A stretch of DNA of 64,000 bases from Ancylobacter rudongensis (GTDB lineage Bacteria; Pseudomonadota; Alphaproteobacteria; Rhizobiales; Xanthobacteraceae): NCBI RefSeq assembly GCF_900100155.1, contig NZ_FMTP01000002.1:62001-126000 (forward strand). The letters run 5' to 3'. The notes under the pieces were generated by a model. The model was not told the DNA's origin and did not search any database. It saw nothing but the letters and a program-made list of their open reading frames with translations. Position numbers and translations under genes: made by a program. This document shows positions 54,514 to 64,000 of this stretch, piece after piece (position 1 is the first letter of the stretch; the number at the start of each line of letters is the position of its first letter).

Positions 54514-56106
54514 TCAATGCGCAAAAGCCTCCGCGACTCCCTGGTTCTCCGCGTCGCGCGGCTTCAGGCCGGCGCGGTCGAGCGAGACCAGGCGCGGGGC
54601 CATCTGCGTGTCGACCACCGCGGGCGTGCGGTCGTCCACCTTGCCGGTCCAGCCCCCGCCCAGCGCCTTGTTGAGCGCGACATAGTCGGTGGCGATGGCC
54701 ACCCGGCTGGTGAGCAGCGTGTCGTCGGCGGAATAGGCCGAGCGCTCGGCGACGAGCACGTCGAGAAAGCTCGACGAGCCGCTCTGGTAGAGCACACGGG
54801 CGAGGTCCACGGCCTGCCGGTAGGACGCGGCGGAGGCGCTGAGACTGCGATATTTGAGGCGCTCCTGCTGAAGGGCGACGCTGGCATTCTCCACATCCTG
54901 CAGGGCGGTTAGCACGGCGGCGTGATAGGTGAGGAAATACTCGTCGCGCTGGGCCTGGGCGAAGTCTACCGCCGCCTTCAGCTGGCCGGCGTTGAAGATC
55001 GGGATGCTGACGCTCGGCCCGAAGCTCCAGCTGACCGACGAGCTCTTGGCGAGATCGCCAACCGTGGCGGCTGAGGTCGTGACTTCGCCGACGAGGCTGA
55101 CATCGGGATAGCGCGCGGCCTCGGCCTGGCCGATCTTGGCCGTGTACTGGGCGTATTGGCGTTCGGCGAGGCGCACGTCGGGGCGCGAGAGCAGCACATT
55201 GGCCGGCACGCCGCGCGGGATCGCCTTGACCGGCGTCGGGATCGGGGCGCTGCGCTTCATGGTCTCGTTGAGCGCGCTCGGCGGCTGGCCGAGCAGGATG
55301 GCCAGCTGATGGACGGTCTGCTGGTAGTTCGATTCCAGTTCGGGAATATTGGCCTCGGTGCTTGCCGCCTGGCCTTCCGCATTGGCGACATCGACGGCGG
55401 AGGCCGAGCCGGCCTGCAGCTTGGTGCGGGTCAGGGCGGCGGTCTCGCGCTGCGAGACGGCGGTGCGGCGGGCGAGTGCCGCCCGGGCCTGATAGCCGCG
55501 CGCCTCGACATAATACGTCGCCACATCGCCGATCAGGGTGAGCAGCGTGTTGCGCAGCGTCTCCTCCGCCGCATCCAGCCCATAGGTCGCCGCCTCGGCC
55601 GCGCGACGATTCTCGCCGAACAGGTCGAGCTCCCAGCTGGCATTGGAACCGAGGGAGAAGGAATCGAACGGACCGGAGACGGTCACGTCGCCGGTATCGG
55701 AGACGTTGGTGCCATTGTCGGCGCGGGTATAGCTGCCCGATCCAGTGACGCTGGGTGCCAGCGCGCCGATTGCCTGCTGTCGCGTGGCGCGGGCCTGGCG
55801 CACCCGCGCCTTCGCGGTGGCGACGTCGAGATTGCCCGCGATCGCCTCGTCGACAAGCCGGTTCAGCGTCGGATCGCCGAGCCGTTTCCACCAGTCCGCG
55901 AGCTCCGGCGGGCGGTTGTCCGCCTCCTCGCCGGTGGCGGTCACGGACGGTGAGGCCTTGCCCCAGCTGGCGGGCAGCTGGAAGCCGGGGGCGCGGTAGT
56001 CGGGCCCCACCGCGCAGCCGCCGAGCAGCGCGGCAAGAAAGAGCGCGCCGGCCAGGCGCGGCGCCGCGACACCGAAGGGGCGACACATCACAGGCGAGAG
56101 GGACAT
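54514..56106 (-). CDS. RND efflux outer-membrane channel lipoprotein (NodT/OprM family)
   Basis: A 530-residue TolC-like channel. The lipobox LAALLGGC puts the lipid-modified Cys at about residue 31, followed by AVGPDYRAPG, the standard NodT/OprM opening. Two outer-membrane efflux repeats (about 75-280 and 285-480) form the helical barrel. The start at 56106 begins the signal peptide; the longer frame is Arg-rich leader. Last gene of a three-gene MFP-RND-OMF unit. Confidence 0.92.
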   Translation of the reverse strand: MSLSPVMCRPFGVAAPRLAGALFLAALLGGCAVGPDYRAPGFQLPASWGKASPSVTATGEEADNRPPELADWWKRLGDPTLNRLVDEAIAGNLDVATAKARVRQARATRQQAIGALAPSVTGSGSYTRADNGTNVSDTGDVTVSGPFDSFSLGSNASWELDLFGENRRAAEAATYGLDAAEETLRNTLLTLIGDVATYYVEARGYQARAALARRTAVSQRETAALTRTKLQAGSASAVDVANAEGQAASTEANIPELESNYQQTVHQLAILLGQPPSALNETMKRSAPIPTPVKAIPRGVPANVLLSRPDVRLAERQYAQYTAKIGQAEAARYPDVSLVGEVTTSAATVGDLAKSSSVSWSFGPSVSIPIFNAGQLKAAVDFAQAQRDEYFLTYHAAVLTALQDVENASVALQQERLKYRSLSASAASYRQAVDLARVLYQSGSSSFLDVLVAERSAYSADDTLLTSRVAIATDYVALNKALGGGWTGKVDDRTPAVVDTQMAPRLVSLDRAGLKPRDAENQGVAEAFAH

Positions 56107-56152
56107 CGGTTCACCTGACGGGCGAATGAGGGGCGTGGCGGGGCGGCGGGGA

Positions 56153-59100
56153 TCAGGCGGAAGGAGCATCGTGCGCCTCCCCGGCCGGACGGGCAGGCGC
56201 CGATGCCGGCGGCGCCTCTTCCTTGGCCGGCGCCTTGCCGGCAAAGACCCGGCGCACGACGACGAACAGCAACGGCACGAAGAAGACGCCGAGCACGGTG
56301 GCGGCGATCATGCCGCCCATGACGCCGATGCCGATGGCGTTCTGCGCACCCGAGCCGGCGCCGCTGGCGATCGCCAGCGGGGTCACGCCCAATATGAAGG
56401 CGAAGGAGGTCATCAGGATCGGGCGCAGCCGCTGGCGCGCGGCGTCCAGCGTCGCCTCGACGAGGCTCACCCCATGCGCCTGCCGCTCGAGGGCGAATTC
56501 GACGATGAGGATCGCGTTCTTGGCCGCGAGGCCGATGGTGGTGAGCAGGCCGACCTTGAAGTAGACGTCGTTGGTCTGGCCGAAGAGCGAGGCCGCGAGC
56601 AGCGCGCCAAACACGCCGATCGGCACCGAGAGCAGTACGGCGAACGGGATCGACCAGCTTTCATAGAGCGCGGCGAGGCACAGGAAGATGACCAGCACAG
56701 AGATGGCGTAGAGCGCCGTCGCCTGATTGGCGGAGAGCCGCTCCTGATGCGACAGCCCGGTCCATTCATGGTCGAAGCCGGGCGGCAGCTTGCCGACCAG
56801 GGCGTCCACCGAGTCCATCGCCACGCCGGAGGAGACGCCCGGCGCCGCCTGGCCCTGTATCTCCACCGCCGAGGCGCCGTTGAAGCGCTCCAGGCGCGGC
56901 GACCCGTAGGTCCAGCGCGTCGAGGCGAAGGAGGAGAAGGGCACCATGGCGCCTTGGGAGTTGCGCACCTCCCATTTGGCGAGGTCTTCCGGCTGCATGC
57001 GGAAATCCGCCGCCGACTGGAGATAGACCTTCTTCACCCGGCCGCGGTCGAGGAAGTCGTTCACATAGTCGCTGCCCCAGGCCGAGGAGAGCGTGTCGTT
57101 GATATCGGCCAGCGACACGCCGAGCGCGCTTGCCTTCTCCTGGTCGATGTCGACGACGAATTGCGGTTCGTCCTCGAGCCCGTTCGGGCGGGTGGCGACG
57201 AGTTGCGGGTCCTGCGCTGCCATGCCGAGAAGCTGGTTGCGGGCCGCGATCAGCTTTTCATGGCCGGCGCCGGTGACATCCTGAAGATAGAAGCTGAAGC
57301 CGCCGGAATTTCCCATGCCCTGGATCGCCGGCGGCATGAGGGTGAACACCATGGCGTCGCGTGCGTGCAGCGCCGCCATCGCCCGGCCGGCAACCGCGCT
57401 GGCGGACACTGCGGGGGATTTGCGTTCGTCGAAGGGCCGCAGTTGCACGAAGGCGATGCCAAGATTCTGCCCCTGCCCGCTGAAGCCGAATCCGTTGACG
57501 GTGAACACCCCCTGGACCGCCTCCTTCTCATCCTCGAGGAAATGGGCCCGAACCTTGTCGAGCTCCTGTTCCGTGCGGTCGGATGTGGCACCGGCCGGCA
57601 GCTGCACCATGGTGATGAGCATGCCCTGGTCCTCCTCCGGCAGGAAGGACGAGGGAAGCCGGGCGAACATCCAGCCCATGCCAAGGGCGATGGCGAGGAA
57701 CACCACGAGGAAGCGGCCCGAGCGCGCCACTATACCGGCGGTCCCGTGGCGGTAGGCGTTTGTGGTGCGGTCGAACGTGCGGTTGAACCAGCCGAACACG
57801 CCACGGCTCTTGGCGTGCTCCTTCGGCGGCCTCAGCAGGGTCGCGCACAGGGCCGGGGTGAGGACCAGCGCCACCACCACCGAGAGCACCATGGCCGAGA
57901 CGATGGTGACGGAGAACTGGCGATAGATCACGCCGACCGAGCCGCCGAAGAAGGCCATCGGGATGAACACGGCCGAGAGCACGGTGGCGATGCCGACCAG
58001 CGCGCCGGTGATCTCGCCCATCGACTTGCGGGTCGCCTCCTTCGGCGAAAGCCCCTCCTCCTCCATCACGCGCTCGACATTCTCGACCACGACGATCGCA
58101 TCATCGACCAGGAGGCCGATGGCGAGCACCATGGCGAACATGGTCAGCGTGTTGATGGAATAGCCGAACAGCGCCAGCACGCCGAAGGTGCCGAGCAGCA
58201 CCACCGGCACCGCCAGCGACGGGATCAGCGTCGCGCGGAAATTCTGCAGGAAGACGAACATCACCACGAAGACGAGGACGATCGCCTCGAACAGCGTGCG
58301 CACCACCTCCTCGATAGAGAGCAGCACAAAGGGCGTGGTGTCGTAGGGATAGACGACCTCCACCCCTTCCGGGAAGGTCGGCTTCATCCGCTCGATGGCG
58401 GCCTTGACCTTCTCCGCCGTGTCGATGGCGTTGGCGCCCGTGCCCAAATTGATGGCGAGCCCGCCCGCCGCCATGCCGTTGTAGCGGGAGGAGGTGGTGT
58501 AGCTCTCCGCGCCGAGCTCCACCGTCGCCACATCGTTAACCCGCACCAGCGAGCCGTCCGTGGTGCTCTTGAGGATGATGTTGCGGAACTGCTCGGGCGT
58601 TTGCAGCCGCGAGCGCGCCGTGACCGTGGCGTTGAGCTGCTGCCCCTGCCGCGCCGGCAGGCCGCCGAGCTGGCCAGCGGAAACCTGCGTGTTCTGTGCC
58701 TCGATGGCACTCGCCACGTCGCTCGGCATCAGCTGGTACTTGGAGAGCTTTTCGGGGTCGAGCCATATGCGCATCGCATAGGAGGAGCCGAACAGCGTGG
58801 TGGAGCCCACCCCCTCGATGCGCCGCAGCGTGTCGTTGAGGGTGGAATCGACATAGTCGGACACATCGGTCGACGACATGCGCCCATCGGTCGAGACGAA
58901 GCCGATCACCATCAGGAAGCCGTCGGAGGCCTTGTCGACCGAGATGCCGTTGGTCTGCACCACGCTCGGCAACTGGGGGGTGACGAGCTGCAGCTTGTTC
59001 TGCACCTGCATCTGCGCGATGTCGGGATCAGCCGCGTTGGTGAAGGTCAGCGTGATCGTCGACTGCCCTGTCGAGAGCGAGGTCGCCGACATGTAGTCGA

Positions 59101-59323
59101 GATTGTCGATGCCGGTCAGGCCCTGCTCGATGACCTTGGTGACCGAATTCTCCACGGTCTGGGCGTCGGCGCCGGGATAGGAGGCGGTGACGCTGACCGT
59201 GGGCGGGGCGATCTGCGGGTATTGCGCAATGGGCAGGGTGTTCAGCGCCAGCACGCCGCCGAGCATGATCAACAGTGCGATGACCCAGGCGAAGACCGGG
59301 CGGTCGATGAAGAAACGGGACAT
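56153..59323 (-). CDS. RND multidrug efflux pump (AcrB/MexB-like, HAE1)
   Basis: A 1056-residue proton-driven inner-membrane pump that takes hydrophobic compounds from the periplasm or membrane. [23 protein letters not shown] begins helix 1. [18 protein letters not shown] holds the proton-relay Asp pair of helix 4, and [17 protein letters not shown] and the second-half helix set are standard. The start ATG at 59323 lies 10 bases after the adaptor stop. The drug spectrum cannot be inferred. Confidence 0.95.
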   Translation of the reverse strand: MSRFFIDRPVFAWVIALLIMLGGVLALNTLPIAQYPQIAPPTVSVTASYPGADAQTVENSVTKVIEQGLTGIDNLDYMSATSLSTGQSTITLTFTNAADPDIAQMQVQNKLQLVTPQLPSVVQTNGISVDKASDGFLMVIGFVSTDGRMSSTDVSDYVDSTLNDTLRRIEGVGSTTLFGSSYAMRIWLDPEKLSKYQLMPSDVASAIEAQNTQVSAGQLGGLPARQGQQLNATVTARSRLQTPEQFRNIILKSTTDGSLVRVNDVATVELGAESYTTSSRYNGMAAGGLAINLGTGANAIDTAEKVKAAIERMKPTFPEGVEVVYPYDTTPFVLLSIEEVVRTLFEAIVLVFVVMFVFLQNFRATLIPSLAVPVVLLGTFGVLALFGYSINTLTMFAMVLAIGLLVDDAIVVVENVERVMEEEGLSPKEATRKSMGEITGALVGIATVLSAVFIPMAFFGGSVGVIYRQFSVTIVSAMVLSVVVALVLTPALCATLLRPPKEHAKSRGVFGWFNRTFDRTTNAYRHGTAGIVARSGRFLVVFLAIALGMGWMFARLPSSFLPEEDQGMLITMVQLPAGATSDRTEQELDKVRAHFLEDEKEAVQGVFTVNGFGFSGQGQNLGIAFVQLRPFDERKSPAVSASAVAGRAMAALHARDAMVFTLMPPAIQGMGNSGGFSFYLQDVTGAGHEKLIAARNQLLGMAAQDPQLVATRPNGLEDEPQFVVDIDQEKASALGVSLADINDTLSSAWGSDYVNDFLDRGRVKKVYLQSAADFRMQPEDLAKWEVRNSQGAMVPFSSFASTRWTYGSPRLERFNGASAVEIQGQAAPGVSSGVAMDSVDALVGKLPPGFDHEWTGLSHQERLSANQATALYAISVLVIFLCLAALYESWSIPFAVLLSVPIGVFGALLAASLFGQTNDVYFKVGLLTTIGLAAKNAILIVEFALERQAHGVSLVEATLDAARQRLRPILMTSFAFILGVTPLAIASGAGSGAQNAIGIGVMGGMIAATVLGVFFVPLLFVVVRRVFAGKAPAKEEAPPASAPARPAGEAHDAPSA

Positions 59324-59333
59324 GGACGCGCCT

Positions 59334-60614
59334 TCAGTTCGACGTGGCGGTCGGGGAACCGGCGGAGGAGCCGGCGGAAGCACCGGCCATGGCCTGTCTG
59401 CCGGCGGGAACAGGCGCCGTGCTCTGCTGGCCTCGGTCGCGCACTTCACCGGTGGTCTCGTCCACCACCACGTCGACCGGGGTGACGTCCTGGCCCGGGC
59501 GGGCGAACTGGCTGCCCTCGACGATGACGCGGTCGCCATCGGTTATACCGCTATCAACCAGCCAGCTGTTGCCGACGCTGCGCGACACGGCGAGCACGCG
59601 CTGCTCGACCTTGTTGTCGGCGTTGACGACGAGCGCCACCGGCTCGCCCTTGGAGTTGCGCGTCACCCCGCGCTGGGGGACGAGGAAGCTGTCGGGGGCG
59701 ACGCCTTCCTCGATGACGGCGCGCACATACATGCCCGGCAGCAGCAGCCGGTCCGGGTTGGGAAACTGCGCCCGCACGCCATAGGTGCCGGTGGTCGTGT
59801 CGACGTAGGCCGAGGTGAATTCCAGCGTGCCGGGATGGGCGTAGGTCTCGCCATTGTCGAGTTCGAGCCGCACCTGGACGCGGTCGCCGGAGATCTTGAT
59901 CCGCCCGTCACGGATCGCCTGGCGCAGGTTCAGAAGGTTGGTGCTGGACTGGGTGACGTCGACATTGATCGGGTCGAGCGTGCGGATGGTGGTGAGCGCC
60001 GTGTCCTGGCTCGCCGTGACCAGCGCGCCGGGGGTCAGCGTCGACTTGTCGATCCGCCCGCCGATCGGCGCGGTGATGCGGGTGTAGTCGAGATTGATCC
60101 GGGCGGTGTCGACATCGGCCTTGGCGGCCGCGACATCGGCCCTGGCCTGCGCCAGTGAAGCGACAGCGTCGTCGTAGTCCTGCTTGCTGACGGCGTTCTG
60201 CTTGATGAGCCCTTCATAGCGCTCCACCTTGGACTGGGCGCTCGGCACCGCCGCCTCGGCCTTCTGCTGGCTCGCCACCGCGCTGTCATAGGCGGCCTGA
60301 TAGCTCGCCGGGTCGATCTGGTAGAGGGCGTCGCCGGCCTTGACCTCCGACCCTTCCTCGAACAGCCGCGACTTGATGATGCCGCCGACCTGCGGGCGCA
60401 CCTCGGCAACGACCGAGGCGGTGGTGCGCCCGGGCATTTCTGCGGTTATGGCGACCGACTGCGGGCGCACCGTCACCACGCCGACCTGCGGGCGACCCTG
60501 CGCGCCAGGGCCCTGCGGCTGGCCGGCCTCGCGGCCATCGCAGCCGATGAGCGCGAGAAGCAGGGCCAGAGTGCTGGGAAGGAGCGCCGAACGCGCGGGG
60601 CGAAATGACGCCAC
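59334..60614 (-). CDS. RND efflux periplasmic adaptor (membrane fusion protein)
   Basis: A 426-residue AcrA-like lipoprotein: signal with lipobox LALIGC (Cys at about 25), lipoyl halves ([18 protein letters not shown] and [14 protein letters not shown]), the alpha-hairpin at about 105-175 and beta-barrel to about 310. The last ~35 residues are Ser/Ala/Gly-rich. The start is GTG at 60614. First gene of the unit, facing the tetR gene across a 110-base gap with a palindromic operator candidate. Confidence 0.92.
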   Translation of the reverse strand: MASFRPARSALLPSTLALLLALIGCDGREAGQPQGPGAQGRPQVGVVTVRPQSVAITAEMPGRTTASVVAEVRPQVGGIIKSRLFEEGSEVKAGDALYQIDPASYQAAYDSAVASQQKAEAAVPSAQSKVERYEGLIKQNAVSKQDYDDAVASLAQARADVAAAKADVDTARINLDYTRITAPIGGRIDKSTLTPGALVTASQDTALTTIRTLDPINVDVTQSSTNLLNLRQAIRDGRIKISGDRVQVRLELDNGETYAHPGTLEFTSAYVDTTTGTYGVRAQFPNPDRLLLPGMYVRAVIEEGVAPDSFLVPQRGVTRNSKGEPVALVVNADNKVEQRVLAVSRSVGNSWLVDSGITDGDRVIVEGSQFARPGQDVTPVDVVVDETTGEVRDRGQQSTAPVPAGRQAMAGASAGSSAGSPTATSN

Positions 60615-60628
60615 AGTGAAATTCCCTA

Positions 60629-60653
60629 TATAGAGTACCGATCAGTATCTATA
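60629..60653. promoter_or_regulatory. Candidate TetR operator between the efflux operon and its regulator
   Basis: Nested dyads: TATAGA (60629-60634) pairs with TCTATA (60648-60653), and inside them TAC-C-GATC-A-GTA (60636-60647) is palindromic but for one pair. The element sits in the only gap between divergent genes and overlaps -10-like sequences, as expected for an AcrR-type operator. Confidence 0.6.
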
Positions 60654-60724
60654 TTATCGAGTCTGTTGATCTGTCAATTGGTGCGCTCGGACGGTCCGCC
60701 GGGCCCCGGAAGGGGAGAAGTCGC

Positions 60725-61417
60725 TTGTCGCAGGCTGGAAATGAGGGGCAGGGGCTGCAGACCCGCGGGCGCGGGCGCCCGAAGACGGCGCCGGATTCGG
60801 CCCGGCGCAGGGAAATCGTGGCGCAGGCGCTGCAGATCTTTCGCGAAGTTGGCTATGCCCGGATGACGACCGACACCGTGGCCGCCCGCTGCCAGATCTC
60901 GAAGACGACGCTCTATCGGCTGTTCCCGAGCAAGACCGCGCTCATGGCGGCGATCATCGAAGCGCATACCGAGAGCATGATCGACCTGCCGCGCGACTAT
61001 GACCATCTATCTCTGGCAGAGGCCCTCGACCGCATCTTCTTCAACGAGATCGACGATGAGGCCGATCGCGAGCGCTTCGCCTTTCTGCAGTTCCTCTTTC
61101 TGGAGGCGGCGGTGAACCCCGAGCTCAGGGCGATCTCGGACAAGTTCGGCCGCAACGCCGTGCTCCGGCTGCTCACCGACTGGCTCGACCACCAGCGCTC
61201 GCTTGGCCGGATCGACGTACCGGACTTGCACGATGCCGCCTCGATGCTGATGGACCTGGTGGGGGGATCGATCGCGCTGACACGCGACGGTCGGATGCAC
61301 TGGCCCGGCAGCGAGCGGCGGCGCGCCTATGTGCGCGAGTGCATCCGGGTGTTTCTGCGCGGGGTGGCGACGCCCGCCGGCGCCACGCCCACCGAGGGGG
61401 ATGGCCGTTCAACGTGA
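60725..61417 (+). CDS. TetR/AcrR-family repressor of the efflux operon
   Basis: A 230-residue TetR protein: helix-turn-helix at about 45-78 (TTDTVAARCQISKTTLYRLFPSKTALMAAI) and an all-helical ligand domain. The start TTG at 60725 has GGGGAG 7 bases upstream. A basic N-terminal arm (TRGRGRPK) may add DNA contact. It is divergent from the MFP gene, so it probably represses the pump until a drug binds. Its stop overlaps the convergent LysR gene by 9 bases. Confidence 0.92.
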   Translation: MSQAGNEGQGLQTRGRGRPKTAPDSARRREIVAQALQIFREVGYARMTTDTVAARCQISKTTLYRLFPSKTALMAAIIEAHTESMIDLPRDYDHLSLAEALDRIFFNEIDDEADRERFAFLQFLFLEAAVNPELRAISDKFGRNAVLRLLTDWLDHQRSLGRIDVPDLHDAASMLMDLVGGSIALTRDGRMHWPGSERRRAYVRECIRVFLRGVATPAGATPTEGDGRST

Positions 61418-62329
61418 GGCGAGGCCCAGCCCCACGCAGGCAGCTTCGCTCTCGCGGGCCAGTTCCTCGAACTGTGCCGCCCGCCCGTTGCCGGCGCGCC
61501 AGAAATAGCCCATGTCGCGGCTGGCCGGCCAGCCGTCGAGGGTGAGCAGGGCGATGTCGTCCTCCATGCGGAATTCCGAGCGCGCATAAAGCTCGGGGAA
61601 CAGCGACATGCCCATGCCCATCACCACCATCTGCCGCAGCGCGTCGAGGCTGGTGCCCTCGTAATCCTCCCGCATGTCGGCGCCGCAGGCCGCGGCAAGC
61701 TCGCGGGTCCGCTCGAACAGATGGTGCCCACGCCCGAGAGTCAGCAGCCGCTCGCCCCGCAGCGCCTGGGGGTCGACATGACCGATGCTCGCAAGCGGGT
61801 GGTCCTTGGGCACGCCGAGGAAGATCGTCTCGCGGCACAGCCGCCGGAAGGTGACGGCATGGCCGGAATCCGGCGCCGGACCCAGGCCGCAGTCCAGCGC
61901 GCCGGAGACCACCTCGCGCAAGATCGCCGCCGGCCGCTCCTCCTTGATGTAGATTTGCAGCGCCGGATAGCGCGCATGCAGGGGCGGCAGCAGGTAAGGC
62001 AGGAAATAGGGCCCGAAGGTCGGCGCCACCCCGAGCCGGATCAGCCCGCCGAGATTGCGCGCCCCGCTCGCCGCCACCGCGACGATATCATCCAGCGTCA
62101 GCAGCACGGCACGCGCCGCCTCAATGACCCGCTCTCCAATGGCGGTGGGCTGCACGCGGCCGGGCGTGCGGTCGAACAGCGTGGCGCCAAGCTGCGCCTC
62201 CAGCTGGGCGATCTGCACGGAAAGAGTCGGTTGAGAGACATGGCAGCGCCGCGCCGCCGCGCCGAAATGGCCGGTCTCGGCCAGCGCGACGGCGTATTCG
62301 AGCTGGCGGTGGGTTGGACGGAAGGCCAT
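61409..62329 (-). CDS. OxyR-like LysR regulator lacking the redox cysteines
   Basis: A 306-residue LysR protein close to OxyR in overall pattern (PTHRQLEYAVALAETGHFGAAARRCHVSQPTLSVQIAQLE, then LPYLLPPLHARYPALQIYIKEE and TSLDALRQMV). The peroxidatic Cys199 of Escherichia coli OxyR (GHCL) is His203 here (GHHL), and Cys208 is Ala; only Cys215 lies near. It should not form the classical disulfide. The ATG at 62329 is chosen over an upstream one at 62392. An ATAG-N7-CTAT dyad, the OxyR half-site, lies just upstream. Confidence 0.85.
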   Translation of the reverse strand: MAFRPTHRQLEYAVALAETGHFGAAARRCHVSQPTLSVQIAQLEAQLGATLFDRTPGRVQPTAIGERVIEAARAVLLTLDDIVAVAASGARNLGGLIRLGVAPTFGPYFLPYLLPPLHARYPALQIYIKEERPAAILREVVSGALDCGLGPAPDSGHAVTFRRLCRETIFLGVPKDHPLASIGHVDPQALRGERLLTLGRGHHLFERTRELAAACGADMREDYEGTSLDALRQMVVMGMGMSLFPELYARSEFRMEDDIALLTLDGWPASRDMGYFWRAGNGRAAQFEELARESEAACVGLGLASR

Positions 62330-62334
62330 AGCCG

Positions 62335-62349
62335 ATAGTTCCGATCTAT
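62335..62349. promoter_or_regulatory. OxyR-type ATAG-N7-CTAT operator
   Basis: ATAG (62335-62338), 7 bases, CTAT (62346-62349): the OxyR repeat motif, 6 bases before the regulator's start and in the gap shared with the small plus-strand gene. A second full copy is not clear. Autoregulation is likely. Confidence 0.55.
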
Positions 62350-62423
62350 CGATGATATTGAGACTATGCATTGGAACTATGGGCCCGTCCACGTCATCTT
62401 GCCCTCATCGAAAGGAGGGTGAC

Positions 62424-62660
62424 GTGGACCAGTTCCTCAAATCGCTGACGACCCGCAGCCAGATGCTCGATGTCGAGCTCGCGGCCGAGCGCCGGCGCGA
62501 CAAGCCTGACGGCGAGCGCATGATGGCGCTCAGGCGCATCAAGCGCCAGCTGATGGCGCAGATCGACTATATCCGCCGTGAAGGGCGCGATATGGCCGAG
62601 GTGAGGGTATCGCGCCGGCCAGGGCGCTTCACTGATCTGAGCCTCCCGCCGCTGCGCTGA
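62424..62660 (+). CDS. Small YdcH/DUF465-like protein
   Basis: A 78-residue, charged helical protein (DQFLKSLTTRSQMLDVELAAERRRD, then MMALRRIKRQLMAQIDYIRRE) whose spacing of LD and the KRxL-LK-type helix recalls DUF465/YdcH. AGGAGG 5 bases before a GTG at 62424 is a very strong ribosome site, better than the upstream ATG of the longer frame. It is divergent from the OxyR-like gene and may be in its regulon. Family assignment tentative. Confidence 0.6.
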   Translation: MDQFLKSLTTRSQMLDVELAAERRRDKPDGERMMALRRIKRQLMAQIDYIRREGRDMAEVRVSRRPGRFTDLSLPPLR

Positions 62661-62847
62661 GCGCCACGTCCCCGCCTAATCCCTTCCAACCCGAGGTCCG
62701 GGTCCCTCTGACGGCATCGCGCCGCCATGTCGGTCCTCCCCCTACCCGCACTCCCCAGCGCACGTCCGCGCGAACGACCTGCGGCGCCTGCCCGGCGCCG
62801 CCGGCCGGCGTGTCGGCGTGTGTCGTGGGGGCTGAACCGAGGACCCG

Positions 62848-63834
62848 ATGGACACATTGATATCACTGATCACGGCCGACATCGTCGGCACGCCCGCCTG
62901 GCTCTGGCTGAGCTTCCTCGCCATTGTCTTCGTCCTGCTCGCCTTCGATCTCGGCGTGCTGAACAAGGGCAACAAGGAACTGGGCATCGGCGAAAGCCTC
63001 CGGCTCTCGCTGTTCTATATCTTCGTCGCCGTGCTGTTCGGCGGCTGGGTCTGGTACTCGCGAGGGGCCGACGCCAGCATGCAGTACTTCACCGGCTATG
63101 CGATCGAGAAGGCGCTCTCGATCGACAACGTCTTCGTCATCTCGCTGATCTTCAGCTACTTCGCCATTCCCCGCATCTACCAGTACCGCGCCCTTGTCTG
63201 GGGCATCATCGCGGTGCTGGTGCTGCGCGGCCTCATGATCGGCGTCGGCGCTGCGCTGGTGCAGGAATATGACTGGGTGCTGCTGCTGTTCGGCGCCTTC
63301 CTCGTCGCGACCGGCATCAAGATGCTGATCGTCAAGGAAGGCGAGCAGGACATTTCCAAGAACCCGGTGGTTCGCCTGCTCTCGCGGGTCCTGCGGGTGA
63401 CGCCCCAGTTGCACGGCCAGCGCTTCATCGTGCGCCAGCCGCACCCGGTGACGGGCAAGATGGTGCTCTGGGTGACGCCGCTGTTCCTGGCGCTGGTCGT
63501 CATCAACATTGCCGACCTGGTCTTCGCGGTCGACTCGGTGCCGGCGATCTTCGCCATCACCACCGACACCTACATCGTCTTCACCGCGAACATCATGGCG
63601 ATCCTCGGTCTGCGCGCCCTCTACTTCGCGCTGGCCGCCATGGTGCACCGCTTCGAGTACCTGAAATACGCCCTGGCGCTGGTGCTGGTGTTCATCGGCG
63701 GCAAGATCTTCTGGAACTACTTCTACGGCAAGCTCGACCCGGCGGTCTCGCTCTCGGTCACGCTGGCGATGATCGCCGGTGGCGTCGTCTTCTCCCTGTG
63801 GAAGACCCGCAAGACCGGGCTTGGCGCCCATTGA
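62848..63834 (+). CDS. TerC-family membrane transporter
   Basis: A 328-residue TerC/Alx-family protein with about nine helices. WLSFLAIVFVLLAFDLGVLNKG, EKALSIDNVFVISLIFSYF and NIADLVFAVDSVPAIFAITTD carry the conserved acidic residues inside the membrane. Alx and relatives export manganese or protect against high calcium/alkalinity; others are linked to tellurite resistance. GAGGA precedes the ATG. I see no convincing yybP-ykoY manganese riboswitch in the 187-base leader, although such genes often have one. Confidence 0.9.
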   Translation: MDTLISLITADIVGTPAWLWLSFLAIVFVLLAFDLGVLNKGNKELGIGESLRLSLFYIFVAVLFGGWVWYSRGADASMQYFTGYAIEKALSIDNVFVISLIFSYFAIPRIYQYRALVWGIIAVLVLRGLMIGVGAALVQEYDWVLLLFGAFLVATGIKMLIVKEGEQDISKNPVVRLLSRVLRVTPQLHGQRFIVRQPHPVTGKMVLWVTPLFLALVVINIADLVFAVDSVPAIFAITTDTYIVFTANIMAILGLRALYFALAAMVHRFEYLKYALALVLVFIGGKIFWNYFYGKLDPAVSLSVTLAMIAGGVVFSLWKTRKTGLGAH

Positions 63835-63840
63835 TCCCGA

Positions 63841-63868
63841 GGCCGGCGCTACGGCGCCGGCCTTCCCC
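63841..63868 (+). terminator. Terminator after the TerC gene
   Basis: GGCCGGCGC (63841-63849) and GCGCCGGCC (63854-63862) form a perfect 9-pair stem with a TACG loop, followed by TTCCCC. The tail is poor in T, so termination may be partial. Confidence 0.6.
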
Positions 63869-63962
63869 TGAAGCCTTCGAGGGCCGGGCCGGCCGCCGCG
63901 CACAGCGGTGCCGCGCCCGGCTCTTGCCTGTCCACGACGCCCCGTCAGACGAGGGAGCCCCC

Positions 63963-64000
63963 ATGTCGCTCGCCAGTGCCGCCCTGCTCTCGCCTCCGGT
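63963..64000 (+). CDS. Start of an unidentified gene, cut by the window edge
   Basis: ATG at 63963, with GGGAG 5 bases before it, reads MSLASAALLSPP and is open to the last base. Only 12 codons are visible, so no family can be given. It is likely a real gene start because of the ribosome site. Confidence 0.4.
   Translation, partial: MSLASAALLSPP

Noticed and set aside
54458-56086. Long antisense and alternate-frame reading frames over the RND genes and elsewhere
   Set aside because: In GC-rich DNA the shadow frames stay open by codon bias; they show Arg/Pro/Ala low complexity and no domains.
62661-62847. Possible yybP-ykoY manganese riboswitch before the TerC gene
   Set aside because: TerC genes often have one, but the conserved GGGGAGUA-type segments and paired arms are not visible in this leader.

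Overview
The window is GC-rich (high 60s percent by eye), densely coded DNA from the chromosome or a large replicon of an alphaproteobacterium of the order Hyphomicrobiales. A Calvin-cycle cbbFP unit opposite cbbR, a eukaryote-type glutamine synthetase II opposite gstI, osmoregulated periplasmic glucan genes, two Ku genes with LigD, and GGAAC-N16/17-CGTT (EcfG-type) promoters together fit a Xanthobacteraceae member of the Ancylobacter/Starkeya/Xanthobacter kind. The genus is an inference. I found no rRNA, tRNA, CRISPR array, prophage or insertion sequence.

Layout. 1-2.8 kb: cbbP (cut by the window edge) and cbbF, with cbbR divergent. 2.8-9.4 kb: a polyamine-type ABC importer, an XRE-cupin regulator and a HisD-family dehydrogenase, probably one catabolic module. 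9.5-18.4 kb: a membrane-anchored DUF2778 (L,D-transpeptidase-like) protein, a P1B-type metal ATPase, an AEC carrier, an hsp20-lon operon and a cardiolipin synthase. 18.5-24 kb: nitrogen genes (glnII/gstI, glutaminase), an alpha/beta hydrolase and an APC permease.

24-37 kb is a general-stress island: a PLD-VTT/EEP/DUF2934 operon, ku, a ku-ligD-mgtC operon, a PfpI protein, a PQQ-dependent sugar dehydrogenase-like lipoprotein, an SDR and small proteins. Several units start from near-perfect EcfG-type promoters. 37-42.5 kb: opgG/opgH for periplasmic glucans and a SulP anion transporter. 42.5-49 kb: a tightly overlapping four-gene 2-aminoethylphosphonate uptake and catabolism operon (aepX-aepV-aepW-pbfA) with its divergent LysR regulator. 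49-54 kb: an AT-rich membrane protein of unknown function and the sitABCD manganese/iron importer preceded by two Mur/Fur-like boxes. 54-61.4 kb: an RND tripartite efflux system with a divergent TetR regulator. 61.4-64 kb: an OxyR-like LysR regulator lacking the redox cysteines, a small protein and a TerC-family transporter.

The window reads as core metabolism interleaved with stress, envelope and nutrient-scavenging modules. Many operons use 4-base ATGA or GTGA stop/start overlaps, which were used here to choose starts. Coordinates of starts differ from the longest possible reading frame where a ribosome site or overlap favours a shorter gene; the evidence says so.
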